Shown piece after piece: positions 52,831 through 63,194 of a stretch of 64,000 bases of DNA. Under the pieces are notes generated by a model. The model was not told where the DNA came from and did not search any database. It saw only the letters and a program-made list of their open reading frames with translations. The position numbers and the translations under genes were made by a program. Position 1 is the stretch's first letter. Each line of letters opens with the position of its first letter. Source of the DNA: Buttiauxella gaviniae (GTDB lineage Bacteria; Pseudomonadota; Gammaproteobacteria; Enterobacterales; Enterobacteriaceae); NCBI RefSeq assembly GCF_040786275.1, contig NZ_JBFMVT010000002.1:4340001-4404000 (forward strand), given 5' to 3'.

Positions 52831-54270
52831 CTACACCTGCAAATAAACCACCTGGGTTTGCAAATACTCATTCAGGCCGTGGCGACCATCGGCTCCGCCA
52901 ATGCCAGACTTACGCCAGCCCGCATGGAAGCCCTGCATCGCCTCAAAGTTTTCACGGTTAACGTAAGTTTCACCGAACTTTAGGCCTTTAATCGCTTTCA
53001 TGGCGACGTTTAAATCGCGCGTATAAATCGAAGAGGTCAGGCCGTAATCGCTGTCGTTTGCCATTTCAAGCGCCTGCTCAAGCGTCTCAAAGGTGGCAAC
53101 TGGCAGCACCGGGCCGAAAGTTTCATCATGCATAATGGTCATCTCCTGGCGCACATCCACCAGCAGCGTTGGCGGGTAAAAATACCCTTTCCCTTCCGGC
53201 GTTTTGCCACCCAGCACCACGCGCGCCCCTTCGCTTACCGCGCGAGCCACTTTTTGCTCGACGCGTTCAAGAGCTGCGGCGTTGATCAACGGCCCCATTG
53301 AGACATCATTACGCTCGCCGGTATCACCAAAGCTCACCTGTTTAAACGCTTCGCTCAGGCGAGTAATAAACGCGTCGTAAATCCCTTTTTGCACATATAC
53401 GCGCTCGGCGCAGTTGCACACTTGCCCGGTGTTAATCATGCGGGAATCAACAATTGCTTTCACGGCGATGTCCAGATCCGCATCGTCCATAACGATGGCA
53501 GGCGCTTTGCCGCCCAGCTCTAAACAGACTTTAGTGATGTTTTTAGACGCGGCCGCCATGATTTTTTCACCGGCGCCGACGCTGCCGGTCATGCTGACCA
53601 TCGCCACTTTTGGATTTGCCGCAAGCTCCTGGCCGACCGTTTCACCGCGCCCAAGCACCAGGTTAAACACCCCTTTCGGCAGGCCGATATCATGAACAAT
53701 TTCCGCAAACGCTATGGCGTTGTTCGGCGTAAATTCGCTTGGTTTGATGACAATGGTATTGCCGGTAATCAGCGCGGGCGCAAGTTTGCGGGCAATCAGG
53801 AAGAACGGGAAGTTCCACGGCAGAATCCCGGTGGTGACGCCCAGCGCGCGTTTGAACACCAGAATGTTTTCACCCGGCCGGTCGCTTTGCAAAATTTCGC
53901 CTTCATAACGGCGTGCCCACTCAGACATATAGTCGAGATAATCCGCCGTGAACGCCACTTCCACTTCTGCAAGCTGTTGCGTTTTACCCCCTTCCGCCAC
54001 AATCAATGCGGCGATCGCTTTCGCTCGCTCACGAATCCCGGCGGAGATTTTACGCAGCCAGCCAGCACGCTCGATGGCCGGCTGCGCCTCCCAGGCAGGC
54101 TGGGCTTTTGCCGCCGCGTCAATGGCATCGCTGGCCTGCTGCGCGGTTCCATCAGGAATGCGTGAAATTAATGCCTCGGTGGCCGGGTTAATCACATCAA
54201 TCCACTGCTCACCCTGCCATTGAACAAATTGACCATCAATATACATCGGGTGTTGTACAGGTGCTGTCAT
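52831..54270 (-). CDS. aldA: AldA, lactaldehyde/glycolaldehyde dehydrogenase
   Basis: A 479-residue NAD-dependent aldehyde dehydrogenase, same length as E. coli AldA, which oxidises L-lactaldehyde from fucose/rhamnose and glycolaldehyde. Catalytic Cys in NTGQVCNCAERV (near 285), Glu in LELGGKAPAIV (near 251), and MTGSVGAGEKIM in the cofactor site. The end EYLQTQVVYLQV is the AldA signature. The ATG has GGAGACGGTC upstream. The leader contains TTCACA/TGTGA CRP-like half-site at 54317-54333. It is not next to aldA's E. coli neighbours. Confidence 0.95.
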   Translation of the reverse strand: MTAPVQHPMYIDGQFVQWQGEQWIDVINPATEALISRIPDGTAQQASDAIDAAAKAQPAWEAQPAIERAGWLRKISAGIRERAKAIAALIVAEGGKTQQLAEVEVAFTADYLDYMSEWARRYEGEILQSDRPGENILVFKRALGVTTGILPWNFPFFLIARKLAPALITGNTIVIKPSEFTPNNAIAFAEIVHDIGLPKGVFNLVLGRGETVGQELAANPKVAMVSMTGSVGAGEKIMAAASKNITKVCLELGGKAPAIVMDDADLDIAVKAIVDSRMINTGQVCNCAERVYVQKGIYDAFITRLSEAFKQVSFGDTGERNDVSMGPLINAAALERVEQKVARAVSEGARVVLGGKTPEGKGYFYPPTLLVDVRQEMTIMHDETFGPVLPVATFETLEQALEMANDSDYGLTSSIYTRDLNVAMKAIKGLKFGETYVNRENFEAMQGFHAGWRKSGIGGADGRHGLNEYLQTQVVYLQV

Positions 54271-54446
54271 GACCGTCTCCTTTGCGTTTGCTTGTGTTTG
54301 CTGTTTTTGTTTTGTTTGTGTGAAATTTATGTAAACACTTTAGGGTTCAAAAACAGCAATTCGGGCAAAAGGATCATGAACTGTGATGGTTCTCAATAAA
54401 AACGAGGGAAATGAAGCCGTTTCGTTCTTTTGTCGAGAAGTGAAAA

Positions 54447-54481
54447 TGACCGTTTTCAACACGCCGGAGTGAAAACGGTCA
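54447..54481 (-). terminator. Terminator of the SorC-type regulator gene
   Basis: Perfect 12-bp stem TGACCGTTTTCA / TGAAAACGGTCA with an 11-base loop, starting 11 bases past the regulator stop; the minus strand continues TTTTCAC. Confidence 0.75.
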
Positions 54482-54491
54482 ACAGGAGGGA

Positions 54492-55436
54492 TTAGAGGAG
54501 CTGGCGAGCCGTGGGGTAATCCGTGATCAGAACGTCGATGTAGCCTCCTTGCAACGCTCCGCGAATCGCATTGGCTTTGTCATTCCCACCGGCCAGCGCC
54601 ACCACATGCGGGCAGGCACGCACCTGGCTGAGTTCCATGCCAATTACCGGATCTTCTTCTTTGCTCAACACGGGTTCACCCTGAGCATTAAAGTAATGCA
54701 GACAGATATCCCCCACTGCGCCGCGCTCGGCGAGGGTTTTAAGCATTGCTTCGCCGTAATAGTTACCCGAATTTTTTAGCAACTGAGACGGTTCAAGTTC
54801 GCCGATGCCGAGGATGGCCACATCCACTTCAGCAAATTTCTTCACCACTTCGGAGACATCGTCGCTGGCGACCAGCTTTGCACGCTCTTCCACAGAATGT
54901 TCAATGCTTTGCGAGGGCAGCAGCCATGCCGGGCAATCAAGCTGCGCGGCAAGATTTTGCGTCAGAATCGTGGCCTGCACGTTACCGTTTGGCCCCACGC
55001 CGCCAAGCAGTTGGATCACGCCCCGCGCTTTGATGCTCTGCGGATGCAACTCATCGACCATCGCCCGGATAGTGGAACTCCAGGAAGAGATGCCGACTAA
55101 ATCGTTTGGCCGCAAACGGGTTTCGACGTAGTGCGCGGCGGCGCTACCAATCGCATGTTTGATTTGGCTCGCGGGAGCAGATTCGTCGACATCCACCACG
55201 ATCGCCTGGCGTATGGCATATTTCTTCTCCAGCGCCTGTTCGAGCGAAAGGAAAATATTGGGCGGTTGAATAACACTGATTTTTACCACGCCCTCTTTTT
55301 GGCAGCGTGTAATGGCGCGTGAAACAAACGACTGCGAAAGGTGCAGTAACCCGGCGATTTCTGACTGTTTCATGCCGTCAACAAAATAGAGCGTCGCAAT
55401 CTTAACCAACAAACGTTGTTCATCCTGCTTTGACAT
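54492..55436 (-). CDS. SorC/DeoR-type sugar-binding transcriptional regulator
   Basis: A 314-residue regulator with an N-terminal helix-turn-helix (about 22-45: QSEIAGLLHLSQSFVSRAIT) and a C-terminal SorC sugar-phosphate-binding domain (about 60-312, with SAAHYVETRLRPNDLVGISSWSST-like start and the final VLITDYPTARQLL). Relatives such as LsrR and SorC bind the phosphorylated product of the pathway they control. It diverges from the sugar operon that starts at 55647 and is its obvious regulator; candidate operators are listed at 55466-55483, 55618-55633 and 59867-59878. Confidence 0.9.
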   Translation of the reverse strand: MSKQDEQRLLVKIATLYFVDGMKQSEIAGLLHLSQSFVSRAITRCQKEGVVKISVIQPPNIFLSLEQALEKKYAIRQAIVVDVDESAPASQIKHAIGSAAAHYVETRLRPNDLVGISSWSSTIRAMVDELHPQSIKARGVIQLLGGVGPNGNVQATILTQNLAAQLDCPAWLLPSQSIEHSVEERAKLVASDDVSEVVKKFAEVDVAILGIGELEPSQLLKNSGNYYGEAMLKTLAERGAVGDICLHYFNAQGEPVLSKEEDPVIGMELSQVRACPHVVALAGGNDKANAIRGALQGGYIDVLITDYPTARQLL

Positions 55437-55465
55437 AAGCGCCTCCTGATTCTCTCCCTGTATTT

Positions 55466-55483
55466 TTATTCAAGGCTGAATAA
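55466..55483. promoter_or_regulatory. Candidate operator TTATTCA-N4-TGAATAA
   Basis: Perfect seven-base inverted arms, 30 bases before the regulator start. The half-sites TATTC and GAATA recur in the two other candidate operators of this locus. Confidence 0.45.
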
Positions 55484-55610
55484 ATAACAAGACAGCTTTC
55501 TTTTTGCCGGTTAAGCGTACGATTTGTGATCGCTTTCGCCTTTTTATCATTTTGCTCGATTCGACATGGACAGATCTCAGGGTCGGGCATATCGTTACAT
55601 TGAATAATAA

Positions 55611-56588
<978 letters not shown>

Positions 56589-56601
56589 TCCGGGAGGCTG
56601 T

Positions 56602-57204
56602 ATGTCGTTCAAACAATGGGGTATTGGCTTTTTATGCGGCAGTACCCTGTTGCTCACTGCCTGCCGGGTGGTGGATCTGGATGAAAACGGGCAACCGATT
56701 ATTCCTGCCGATCCGAATGCGAAAGCCAGTTTCGCAAACCAGACGCCCGCGCAGATAGCGCAACAAACCTGGAACACCAAAGTGCTTACCCCCGCGCAGT
56801 CCCATGCGCTGGATAGCAGCACCCTGAAAACCCGCGCGGGCAGCGCCAAAAACGAGAGCGTATTCGTCAAGGTGCAGGGAAACATCGACCGCGTTTCTCT
56901 GGATAACGAACGCGAACGCACTGTAACCATTAACGTCAACGGTCAGCCGTTGCAGGTGCAAGTCGGGCCGATGATCCGGGGCAACGCTATTCGGGACGCA
57001 ACCGGCTACAAGTTTGAAGACTTCACGAATCAGGTGCAGTTTGCCCAGCTTTCCAAAGCGTATAACCGCGAGGCGGCAAAACACTTGCCTAAAGTGGATG
57101 ACAGTTGGCAGCAGCAGCCTGTAACGGTGCTGATGGCCGTCACGATGCGCAACGGTGCGCTGAGTGATGCCGCCGCCATTTCACTGGAACGGGAGCAACC
57201 CTAA
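56602..57204 (+). CDS. DUF2291 lipoprotein
   Basis: A 200-residue lipoprotein with lipobox LLTA-C (Cys21) and a DUF2291 domain (NESVFVKVQGNIDRVSLDN, DFTNQVQFAQLSKAYN). This family is found almost only inside sugar ABC transporter operons between the binding protein and the ATPase. Its role is unknown; an accessory function for the periplasmic binding protein is inferred from position. ATG preceded by GGGAGGCTGT. Its stop TAA shares one base with the next ATG. Confidence 0.88.
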   Translation: MSFKQWGIGFLCGSTLLLTACRVVDLDENGQPIIPADPNAKASFANQTPAQIAQQTWNTKVLTPAQSHALDSSTLKTRAGSAKNESVFVKVQGNIDRVSLDNERERTVTINVNGQPLQVQVGPMIRGNAIRDATGYKFEDFTNQVQFAQLSKAYNREAAKHLPKVDDSWQQQPVTVLMAVTMRNGALSDAAAISLEREQP

Positions 57205-58721
57205 TGTCGCAAGATCCTATTATTCTGCGCACCCACGGTATTTCAATGCTGTTCCCCGGCACCGTGGCGCTGGACAACATTGATTACAACGTCTGGCGCG
57301 GCAAAGTGAACGTGATCATCGGTGAAAACGGAGCCGGAAAATCCACCCTGATGAAAATTCTGGCGGGCGTGCAGCAGCCGAGCGTGGGCGAAATACGGCT
57401 CAACGGCGAACTCGTGCAGTTCAGCAGCACGCGCCAGGCGGCGGCGCACGGCATCGGCATGGTGCATCAGGAGCTAAACCTGTTTGAAAACCTGACGGTT
57501 GCCGAAAACATTTTTCTTGGTCGCGAACTGCAACATGGCCTGTCACCGATTGACGAAGCGACCCAACAGGCGCGCAGCGCAGAGTTGCTTAAACGCCTCG
57601 ACCAGCCCATCTCCCCAAAAGAACTGGTTGCCAATCTGAAAGTGGGTCAACAACAACTGGTGGAAATTGCCAAAGCGCTGGCGGAAAACGCCGACATTCT
57701 CATTCTGGATGAACCGACCTCGGCGCTGAGCAAAACCGAAGTGGAGATCCTCTTCCGGGTCATTCGAGAACTCACCCGCCAGGGCGTGACCATCATTTAT
57801 ATTTCTCACCGCCTCGAAGAGCTGATGGCGATTGGCGATGTGATCACCATTCTGCGCGATGGCAAATTCCAGGCCGAAGCGCAGGTCTGCGACATCGACG
57901 TGCCGTGGATTGTGCGCGAAATGTTAGGCAGCGAACCCGTCTCCAGCTTCCTGAAACCAGGGCGTCAATTTGGCCCGGCGATTCTTGAAGCCGAACACAT
58001 CACCTGCGTCAACGCGGCGGGTAATACGGTGGTCGATGACGTCAGTTTTCACGTACGCGCCGGAGAAATCGTCGGAATTTATGGCCTGATGGGGGCCGGT
58101 CGCACCGAGCTGTTTGAATGCCTACTCGGCACGCAGCGTAACTATCTGGGCAAATTATGGCTCGATAGCAAACCGGTGCCGCCACGCCTTGCTACCGCGG
58201 AACGCATCCGCATGGGCATGAGCCTGGTGCCGGAAGATCGCAAACGCACCGGAATTTTCCCGATCTCCTCGGTGGCAAGCAACCTGACCATCGCCAGTCT
58301 CTGGCGGCGTTTACAGCGTGGTTTCGCCATCTCTCAGCCCGATGAAACGGCGGTGGTTGCCAGCACCATCGGCAATTTGTCCATCAAAGTCTCGTCGCCT
58401 GAGGTAGAGATCCAGGCGCTCAGCGGCGGGAATCAGCAAAAGGTGGTGATTGGCCGCTCGCTGCTTACCAATCCGAAACTGTTATTGCTGGATGAACCGA
58501 CGCGCGGAATTGACGTGGGAGCCAAATCTGACGTGTTCCGCATGATGGTTCAGCTCTCTGAACAAGGGATTGCGGTGGTGTTTTCCACCTCAGACCTGAA
58601 AGAGATTATGGCGGTTTCTGACCGCATTCTGGTGATGTCCGGCGGCAAAGTCACCGCAGATATTCCCCGGGAACAAGCCGAAGAGTCGGCGTTGGTTTCC
58701 GCTAGTGCACAAGGGTTCTGA
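57204..58721 (+). CDS. Sugar ABC transporter ATP-binding protein
   Basis: A 505-residue tandem ABC ATPase of the RbsA/MglA/YtfR class. The first domain is complete (Walker A GENGAGKST near 46, signature-region LKVGQQQLVEIAKAL, Walker B ILILDEPTSAL). The second has GLMGAGRTE in place of a standard Walker A, as usual in this family, then LSGGNQQKVVIGR and LLLLDEPTRGIDVG. It starts in the TAATG overlap with the DUF2291 gene and ends one base before the permease ATG. Confidence 0.94.
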   Translation: MSQDPIILRTHGISMLFPGTVALDNIDYNVWRGKVNVIIGENGAGKSTLMKILAGVQQPSVGEIRLNGELVQFSSTRQAAAHGIGMVHQELNLFENLTVAENIFLGRELQHGLSPIDEATQQARSAELLKRLDQPISPKELVANLKVGQQQLVEIAKALAENADILILDEPTSALSKTEVEILFRVIRELTRQGVTIIYISHRLEELMAIGDVITILRDGKFQAEAQVCDIDVPWIVREMLGSEPVSSFLKPGRQFGPAILEAEHITCVNAAGNTVVDDVSFHVRAGEIVGIYGLMGAGRTELFECLLGTQRNYLGKLWLDSKPVPPRLATAERIRMGMSLVPEDRKRTGIFPISSVASNLTIASLWRRLQRGFAISQPDETAVVASTIGNLSIKVSSPEVEIQALSGGNQQKVVIGRSLLTNPKLLLLDEPTRGIDVGAKSDVFRMMVQLSEQGIAVVFSTSDLKEIMAVSDRILVMSGGKVTADIPREQAEESALVSASAQGF

Positions 58722-58722
58722 T

Positions 58723-59823
58723 ATGAAAACGAATGATACTGTCGCGCTCAACGCCAGACCAACCTCACCGTTTAGCTCGCGCGAAAACCTGCTGCTGTTA
58801 CTGCTGAAACTGCGCACCTTTATTGCGCTGTTTTTGATAGTGGGTTTCTTCGCCATCATGGTGCCGGATTTCCTCGCTATGGGCAGTCTGGTCATCATGA
58901 TTAAACACATCGCCATCAACGCCTTCCTGGCGCTCGGCATCACCTTTGTGATTATTACCGCCGGCATCGACTTGTCGATCGGGGCAACACTCGGGCTGTG
59001 CGGCATGATTGCCGGATGGCTGATAACCAAAGGCATTGTGCTGCCGATGTTCGGCATCGCTATCTTCCCAAGCGTCTGGGTGATTGTCCCGCTGGTGCTG
59101 TTAGTTGGCGGGCTGATTGGGGCCACCAACGGCTGGATTATTACCCGCTATAACGTCGCGCCGTTTATCTGCACGCTCGGCACCATGTATGTGCTGCGCG
59201 GAGCCGCCATGCTGACCTCGGGCGGTGAAACCTTCCCCGGCCTTTCCGGCAACCCGCAGCTTGGCAATACGGGTTTTGATCTGATTGGCTCCGGCACGTT
59301 GTTCGGCATTCCGTGGGCAATCTGGATGATGATCGTGCTGGCGCTCGGCATCGCTTATGTCGCCCGCCGCCTGCCGTTTGGTCGCCATGTTTATGCGATT
59401 GGAGATAACGAACGCGCGGCTGAACTTTCCGGCGTCAAAGTCCGCCAGGTCAAAATTTGGGTCTACACGTTATCTGGTTTGTGCGCGGCTATTGCCGGGA
59501 TTGTGGTTTCCGCCCAGTTAGTTGCCAGCCATCCGGCAAACGGCACGGCATTTGAGATGAACGCCATCGCCGCAGTGGTACTCGGCGGAACGTCGCTGGC
59601 AGGCGGGCGCGGCACCATTCTCGGCACGCTAGTCGGCGCGTTCGTGATTGGTTTCCTGGCCGACGGCCTGGTGATGATGGGCGTGAGTGAATTCTGGCAA
59701 ATGGTGATCAAAGGCATTGTGATCATTGTGGCGGTGATTATCGACCAGATGCAGAACCGCATGCAGCAAAAAGCCGCCGTGGTGGCTCAGAAAGCGATGA
59801 TGGAAAGCAGCGGGAAAGTGTAG
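58723..59823 (+). CDS. Sugar ABC transporter permease
   Basis: A 366-residue inner-membrane permease of the RbsC/YjfF family with about ten membrane helices, the conserved ITAGIDLSIGATLGL and the later AVVLGGTSLAGGRGTILGTLVGA and NERAAELSGVKVRQVKIWVY coupling region. The ATG at 58723 follows AAGGG; the frame could start six codons upstream inside the ATPase gene. It presumably works as a homodimer with the ATPase and the binding protein. Confidence 0.93.
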   Translation: MKTNDTVALNARPTSPFSSRENLLLLLLKLRTFIALFLIVGFFAIMVPDFLAMGSLVIMIKHIAINAFLALGITFVIITAGIDLSIGATLGLCGMIAGWLITKGIVLPMFGIAIFPSVWVIVPLVLLVGGLIGATNGWIITRYNVAPFICTLGTMYVLRGAAMLTSGGETFPGLSGNPQLGNTGFDLIGSGTLFGIPWAIWMMIVLALGIAYVARRLPFGRHVYAIGDNERAAELSGVKVRQVKIWVYTLSGLCAAIAGIVVSAQLVASHPANGTAFEMNAIAAVVLGGTSLAGGRGTILGTLVGAFVIGFLADGLVMMGVSEFWQMVIKGIVIIVAVIIDQMQNRMQQKAAVVAQKAMMESSGKV

Positions 59824-59843
59824 CGCTTCCCAAGTCCTGACCG

Positions 59844-59863
59844 GCGGGTATTTTTTTACCCGC
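59844..59863 (+). terminator. Intra-operon hairpin after the permease gene
   Basis: Stem GCGGGTA / TACCCGC with a T-rich six-base loop, in the 86-base gap between transporter and enzyme genes. It may lower expression of downstream genes or protect the transporter mRNA. Confidence 0.45.
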
Positions 59864-59866
59864 ACG

Positions 59867-59878
59867 GAATAAATATTC
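59867..59878. promoter_or_regulatory. Candidate operator GAATA-N2-TATTC before the enzyme genes
   Basis: GAATAAATATTC has the same arms and two-base spacer as the core of the palindrome at 55618-55633. It lies 31 bases before the ATG of the first half-transketolase. Confidence 0.4.
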
Positions 59879-59909
59879 AATTATGATTTTTAATGCAAGA
59901 GGTAACGTT

Positions 59910-60740
59910 ATGAATCCGTTCGCACTCTCAGTTACGGATCTGGAAAAGAAAGCGCGCGCCGTCCGTCGCCGTATCATCCTGCTCAACGCCAATAGCCCGG
60001 CAGGCGGGCACACCGGAGCTGATTTATCGCAGGTGGAAATCTTAACCGCCCTGTACTTCCGGATCCTCAACTGTTCGCCGGCGCTGATAAACAGCGACCA
60101 ACGCGACATTTACATTCAGTCCAAAGGCCATGCGGTTGGCGGTTACTACTGCGTACTCGCGGAAGCCGGTTTTATTCCGGTTGACTGGCTGCCGACCTAT
60201 CAGCACGCCGACTCGCACCTGCCCGGTCATCCGGTAAAACATAAAACGCCGGGGGTGGAACTCAATACTGGCGCTCTCGGCCATGGCCTGCCGGTGGCTG
60301 TGGGGATTGCTCTTGCCGCCAAACGCAACAACAGCCCGCGCCGCGTGTTTGTAGTCACCGGAGACGGGGAACTGGCCGAAGGCAGTAACTGGGAAGCGGC
60401 ACTCGTCGCGGCTCACTACCAGCTCGATAACCTTTTCATTATTAACGACAAAAACAACCTGCAACTGGCGGGCTCAACCAAAGAGATCCTCAACACCGAC
60501 CCGCTGGATGAGAAATGGCGCGCCTTTGGCATGGAGGTCACCGAGTGCAGCGGGAACGACATGGCTGATGTGGTCGCCACGCTTGAGGGGCTGCGTCCAA
60601 ACGGGAAACCGCATGTGGTGATCGCCAATACCACCAAAGGCGCGGGTATCTCCTTTATTCAGGGGCGCGCCGAATGGCACCACCGGATACCCAAAGGCGA
60701 CGAAATCGAACTGGCACTGGAGGAGTTAAAAGATGAGTAA
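59910..60740 (+). CDS. Transketolase-like protein, N-terminal (TPP pyrophosphate) subunit
   Basis: A 276-residue half transketolase with the TPP-binding domain only: GHTGADLSQVEILTALYF, GALGHGLPVAVGIALAAK and the metal/TPP motif VTGDGELAEGSNWEA ending in NDKNNLQL. The partner domain is encoded by the next gene, which overlaps by eight bases, so the enzyme is a two-subunit complex. This split form is the one described as D-apulose-4-phosphate transketolase (AptA/AptB) but also occurs in other sugar operons. ATG at 59910 has AGAGG seven bases before it; nine upstream codons are not used in my reading. Confidence 0.9.
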   Translation: MNPFALSVTDLEKKARAVRRRIILLNANSPAGGHTGADLSQVEILTALYFRILNCSPALINSDQRDIYIQSKGHAVGGYYCVLAEAGFIPVDWLPTYQHADSHLPGHPVKHKTPGVELNTGALGHGLPVAVGIALAAKRNNSPRRVFVVTGDGELAEGSNWEAALVAAHYQLDNLFIINDKNNLQLAGSTKEILNTDPLDEKWRAFGMEVTECSGNDMADVVATLEGLRPNGKPHVVIANTTKGAGISFIQGRAEWHHRIPKGDEIELALEELKDE

Positions 60741-61677
60741 CAGCGAACATCTGGCCACCGTCATGGTGAATGCCTTTATTGATGCCGTTGAGCGCGGGGT
60801 AGATTTGGTGCCGGTGGTTGCCGACTCAACCTCTACGGCAAAAATCGCCCCGTTTATGAAACAGTTTCCTGACCGGCTGGTAAACGTCGGCATTGCCGAG
60901 CAAACGCTGGTGGGAACCGCGGTGGGCCTGTCGATGGGCGGTAAAATTGCCGTCACCTGCAACGCCGCTCCGTTTCTTATCTCACGCGCCAACGAGCAAA
61001 TTAAAGTCGACGTTTGCTATAACAACAGCAACGTAAAATTATTTGGCCTCAATGCCGGAGCCAGCTACGGCCCCCTCGCCAGCACGCACCACAGCATCGA
61101 CGACATCGCGGTGCTGCGCGGGTTTGGCAACATCGAAATCTATGCCCCCTCCTGCCCGATTGAATGCCGTCAGATTATTGACTATGCCCTCGAACACGTT
61201 GGCCCGGTCTACATTCGTCTCGACGGTAAAGCGCTGCCGGAATTACATGATGCCGATTATCGCTTCACGCCAGGGGCGATAAATCAGCTTCGGGAGGGTG
61301 AAGATGTCGCGTTGGTCGCGATGGGTTCCACGGTACACGAAATTGTTACGGCGGCGGCGCAGCTCGCCGATGTCGGGATTAATGCGGCGGTGATCAACGT
61401 TCCGTCTATCCGACCTTGCGATACCGCACAACTTCTCACCATGCTTAAAAATTCGCGCCGCGTGATAACCGTCGAAGAACATAACATCAACGGGGGCGTC
61501 GGCAGCCTGGTCGCTGAAGTACTAGCCCAGGCGGGATCGGGCATTCCCTTGTTGCGCCTGGGGATTGCCGACGGAAGCTATGCCATTGCTGCGGATCGTA
61601 AGGAGATGCGTGCCCATCATGGAATTGATGCCGCAGGAGTCACACAGTCCGCAACACGGTTTTGCAAAGGAGCATAG
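60733..61677 (+). CDS. Transketolase-like protein, C-terminal (pyrimidine) subunit
   Basis: A 314-residue second half with the pyrimidine-binding domain, including the glutamate that activates TPP in VNVGIAEQTLVGTAVGL (near 56), and the C-terminal transketolase domain (VALVAMGSTVHEIV, VITVEEHNINGGVGSLVAE). Translation starts inside the end of the previous gene, and the kinase start is two bases past its stop. Together with its partner it would transfer a two-carbon ketol unit between sugar phosphates. Confidence 0.9.
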   Translation: MSNSEHLATVMVNAFIDAVERGVDLVPVVADSTSTAKIAPFMKQFPDRLVNVGIAEQTLVGTAVGLSMGGKIAVTCNAAPFLISRANEQIKVDVCYNNSNVKLFGLNAGASYGPLASTHHSIDDIAVLRGFGNIEIYAPSCPIECRQIIDYALEHVGPVYIRLDGKALPELHDADYRFTPGAINQLREGEDVALVAMGSTVHEIVTAAAQLADVGINAAVINVPSIRPCDTAQLLTMLKNSRRVITVEEHNINGGVGSLVAEVLAQAGSGIPLLRLGIADGSYAIAADRKEMRAHHGIDAAGVTQSATRFCKGA

Positions 61678-61679
61678 CC

Positions 61680-63170
61680 ATGTCCAGCCCGGTAATTCTG
61701 GCTATTGATGAGGGCACCACCAACGCCAAAGCGGTGGCGGTAGACAGTCGCGGGCACATTTGCGCCCGTTACAGCGTCGGCGTGGCAATGACACATCCGG
61801 CACCCGGGCTTGCCGAACAAGACCCGATCGCCTTGTGGAATGCCGTATGTGAGGCACTCAGCGGTTGCCTGCAGCAAATCGGTTCTGCACCAATCGCAGG
61901 TATTTCCATAAGCAACCAGCGTGAGTCGGTCTTGATCTGGCAGCGTCATGACGGCAAACCGCTAACCCCCGTGGTGAGCTGGCAGGACAGACGCTCCGAG
62001 CTGCGTTGCCAGAGTTTACTGGAGAGCGGCCACGGGGAACTGATCGCCCGCCTCACCGGCCTGCCGGTTGATCCGTTGTTTCCCGCCGCCAAAATCCGTG
62101 CCCTTCTCGATGCTATTCCTGACGGTGTTACGCGGGCTGACAAGGGTGAATTATGCATTGGCACCCTCGACACGTGGCTGAACTGGCAGTTAACTGCCGG
62201 TCGCGCCTTTACGACCGATTTTTCTAATGCCGCGCGGACGCAACTGTTCAATATTTATCAGGGGCAATGGGACGACGCGTTACTGAAACTCTTCGGCATT
62301 CCTCGCAACGCGCTGGCTGAAGTGCGCCCCTCTGCGGCACATCACGGCGAAGTGCAAATCACAAACATTCCAGGGCTTGCCGCCGGTACGCCTGTGCTTG
62401 CGCTGATTGGTGATTCACACGCGGCGCTGTACGCCCAGCGTAGTGTGGGCGGGCATGTGGTGAAAGCCACCTACGGCACGGGGTCGTCGCTGATGCTCTC
62501 GCTGCCACAGCCGCTTATCCACGGGTCTCAACTCAGCACCACCCTTGCCTGGCACGATGGCGAGCTGAACTACGCCCTGGAAGGCAACATCACCCATACC
62601 GGTTCGGGGGCCGCATGGCTTGGCAAAATGCTCGGCGTAAATAACGCAGCCGAACTGACGAACCTTGCGCAATCCACAGAAACCAATCAGGGCGTCTATT
62701 ACGTTCCGGCACTTTCTGGCCTTGGCGCACCCTGGTGGGACTTACACGCACGCGGCATGATTTGCGGCCTGACGGATGCAGCAACGCCTGCGGTGTTAGC
62801 CCGCGCCGCGCTGGAGTCCATCGTCTGGCAAATAGCCGATGTCTTTTTCGCGATGGAACAGGCAACGGGCGAACGTCTCGAATCACTGTGTGTCGATGGC
62901 GCGGCGACCCAAAACCGCTGGCTAATGCAGTTGCAGGCTGACGTGCTGCAACGCCCGTTAATCATTCAACCGGCGGCGGAAATTTCAGCGCTTGGCGCGA
63001 CGTTGCTTGCGGGCAAAACGCTCGGCTGGTGGCAAGACGACACCCCGCTTTCAGCGCTTGCGGGCTGTGGCGAACGTTTACAGCCCAGAGCCGAACAACA
63101 AAAACCGATGCAAGAAAATTATAAACAATGGCTTGAAGCCGTGGCGCGTTGCCGCTTTCAGCCAAATTAA
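61680..63170 (+). CDS. FGGY-family carbohydrate kinase
   Basis: A 496-residue sugar kinase with the two-domain FGGY fold: LAIDEGTTNAKAVAVDSRG near 7-25 (phosphate loop), SWQDRR with the catalytic-region Asp, TYGTGSSLML and EGNITHTGSGAAWLG in the ATP-binding half, and CVDGAATQNRWLMQLQAD near the C-terminus. ATG at 61680 has AAGGAG eight bases upstream. Glycerol kinase-like in appearance but placed with an isomerase and a transketolase, so a keto-pentose type substrate is expected; D-apulose is one candidate. Confidence 0.9.
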   Translation: MSSPVILAIDEGTTNAKAVAVDSRGHICARYSVGVAMTHPAPGLAEQDPIALWNAVCEALSGCLQQIGSAPIAGISISNQRESVLIWQRHDGKPLTPVVSWQDRRSELRCQSLLESGHGELIARLTGLPVDPLFPAAKIRALLDAIPDGVTRADKGELCIGTLDTWLNWQLTAGRAFTTDFSNAARTQLFNIYQGQWDDALLKLFGIPRNALAEVRPSAAHHGEVQITNIPGLAAGTPVLALIGDSHAALYAQRSVGGHVVKATYGTGSSLMLSLPQPLIHGSQLSTTLAWHDGELNYALEGNITHTGSGAAWLGKMLGVNNAAELTNLAQSTETNQGVYYVPALSGLGAPWWDLHARGMICGLTDAATPAVLARAALESIVWQIADVFFAMEQATGERLESLCVDGAATQNRWLMQLQADVLQRPLIIQPAAEISALGATLLAGKTLGWWQDDTPLSALAGCGERLQPRAEQQKPMQENYKQWLEAVARCRFQPN

Positions 63171-63194
63171 CCTTTATTGGAGCGAAGTGAAGCC

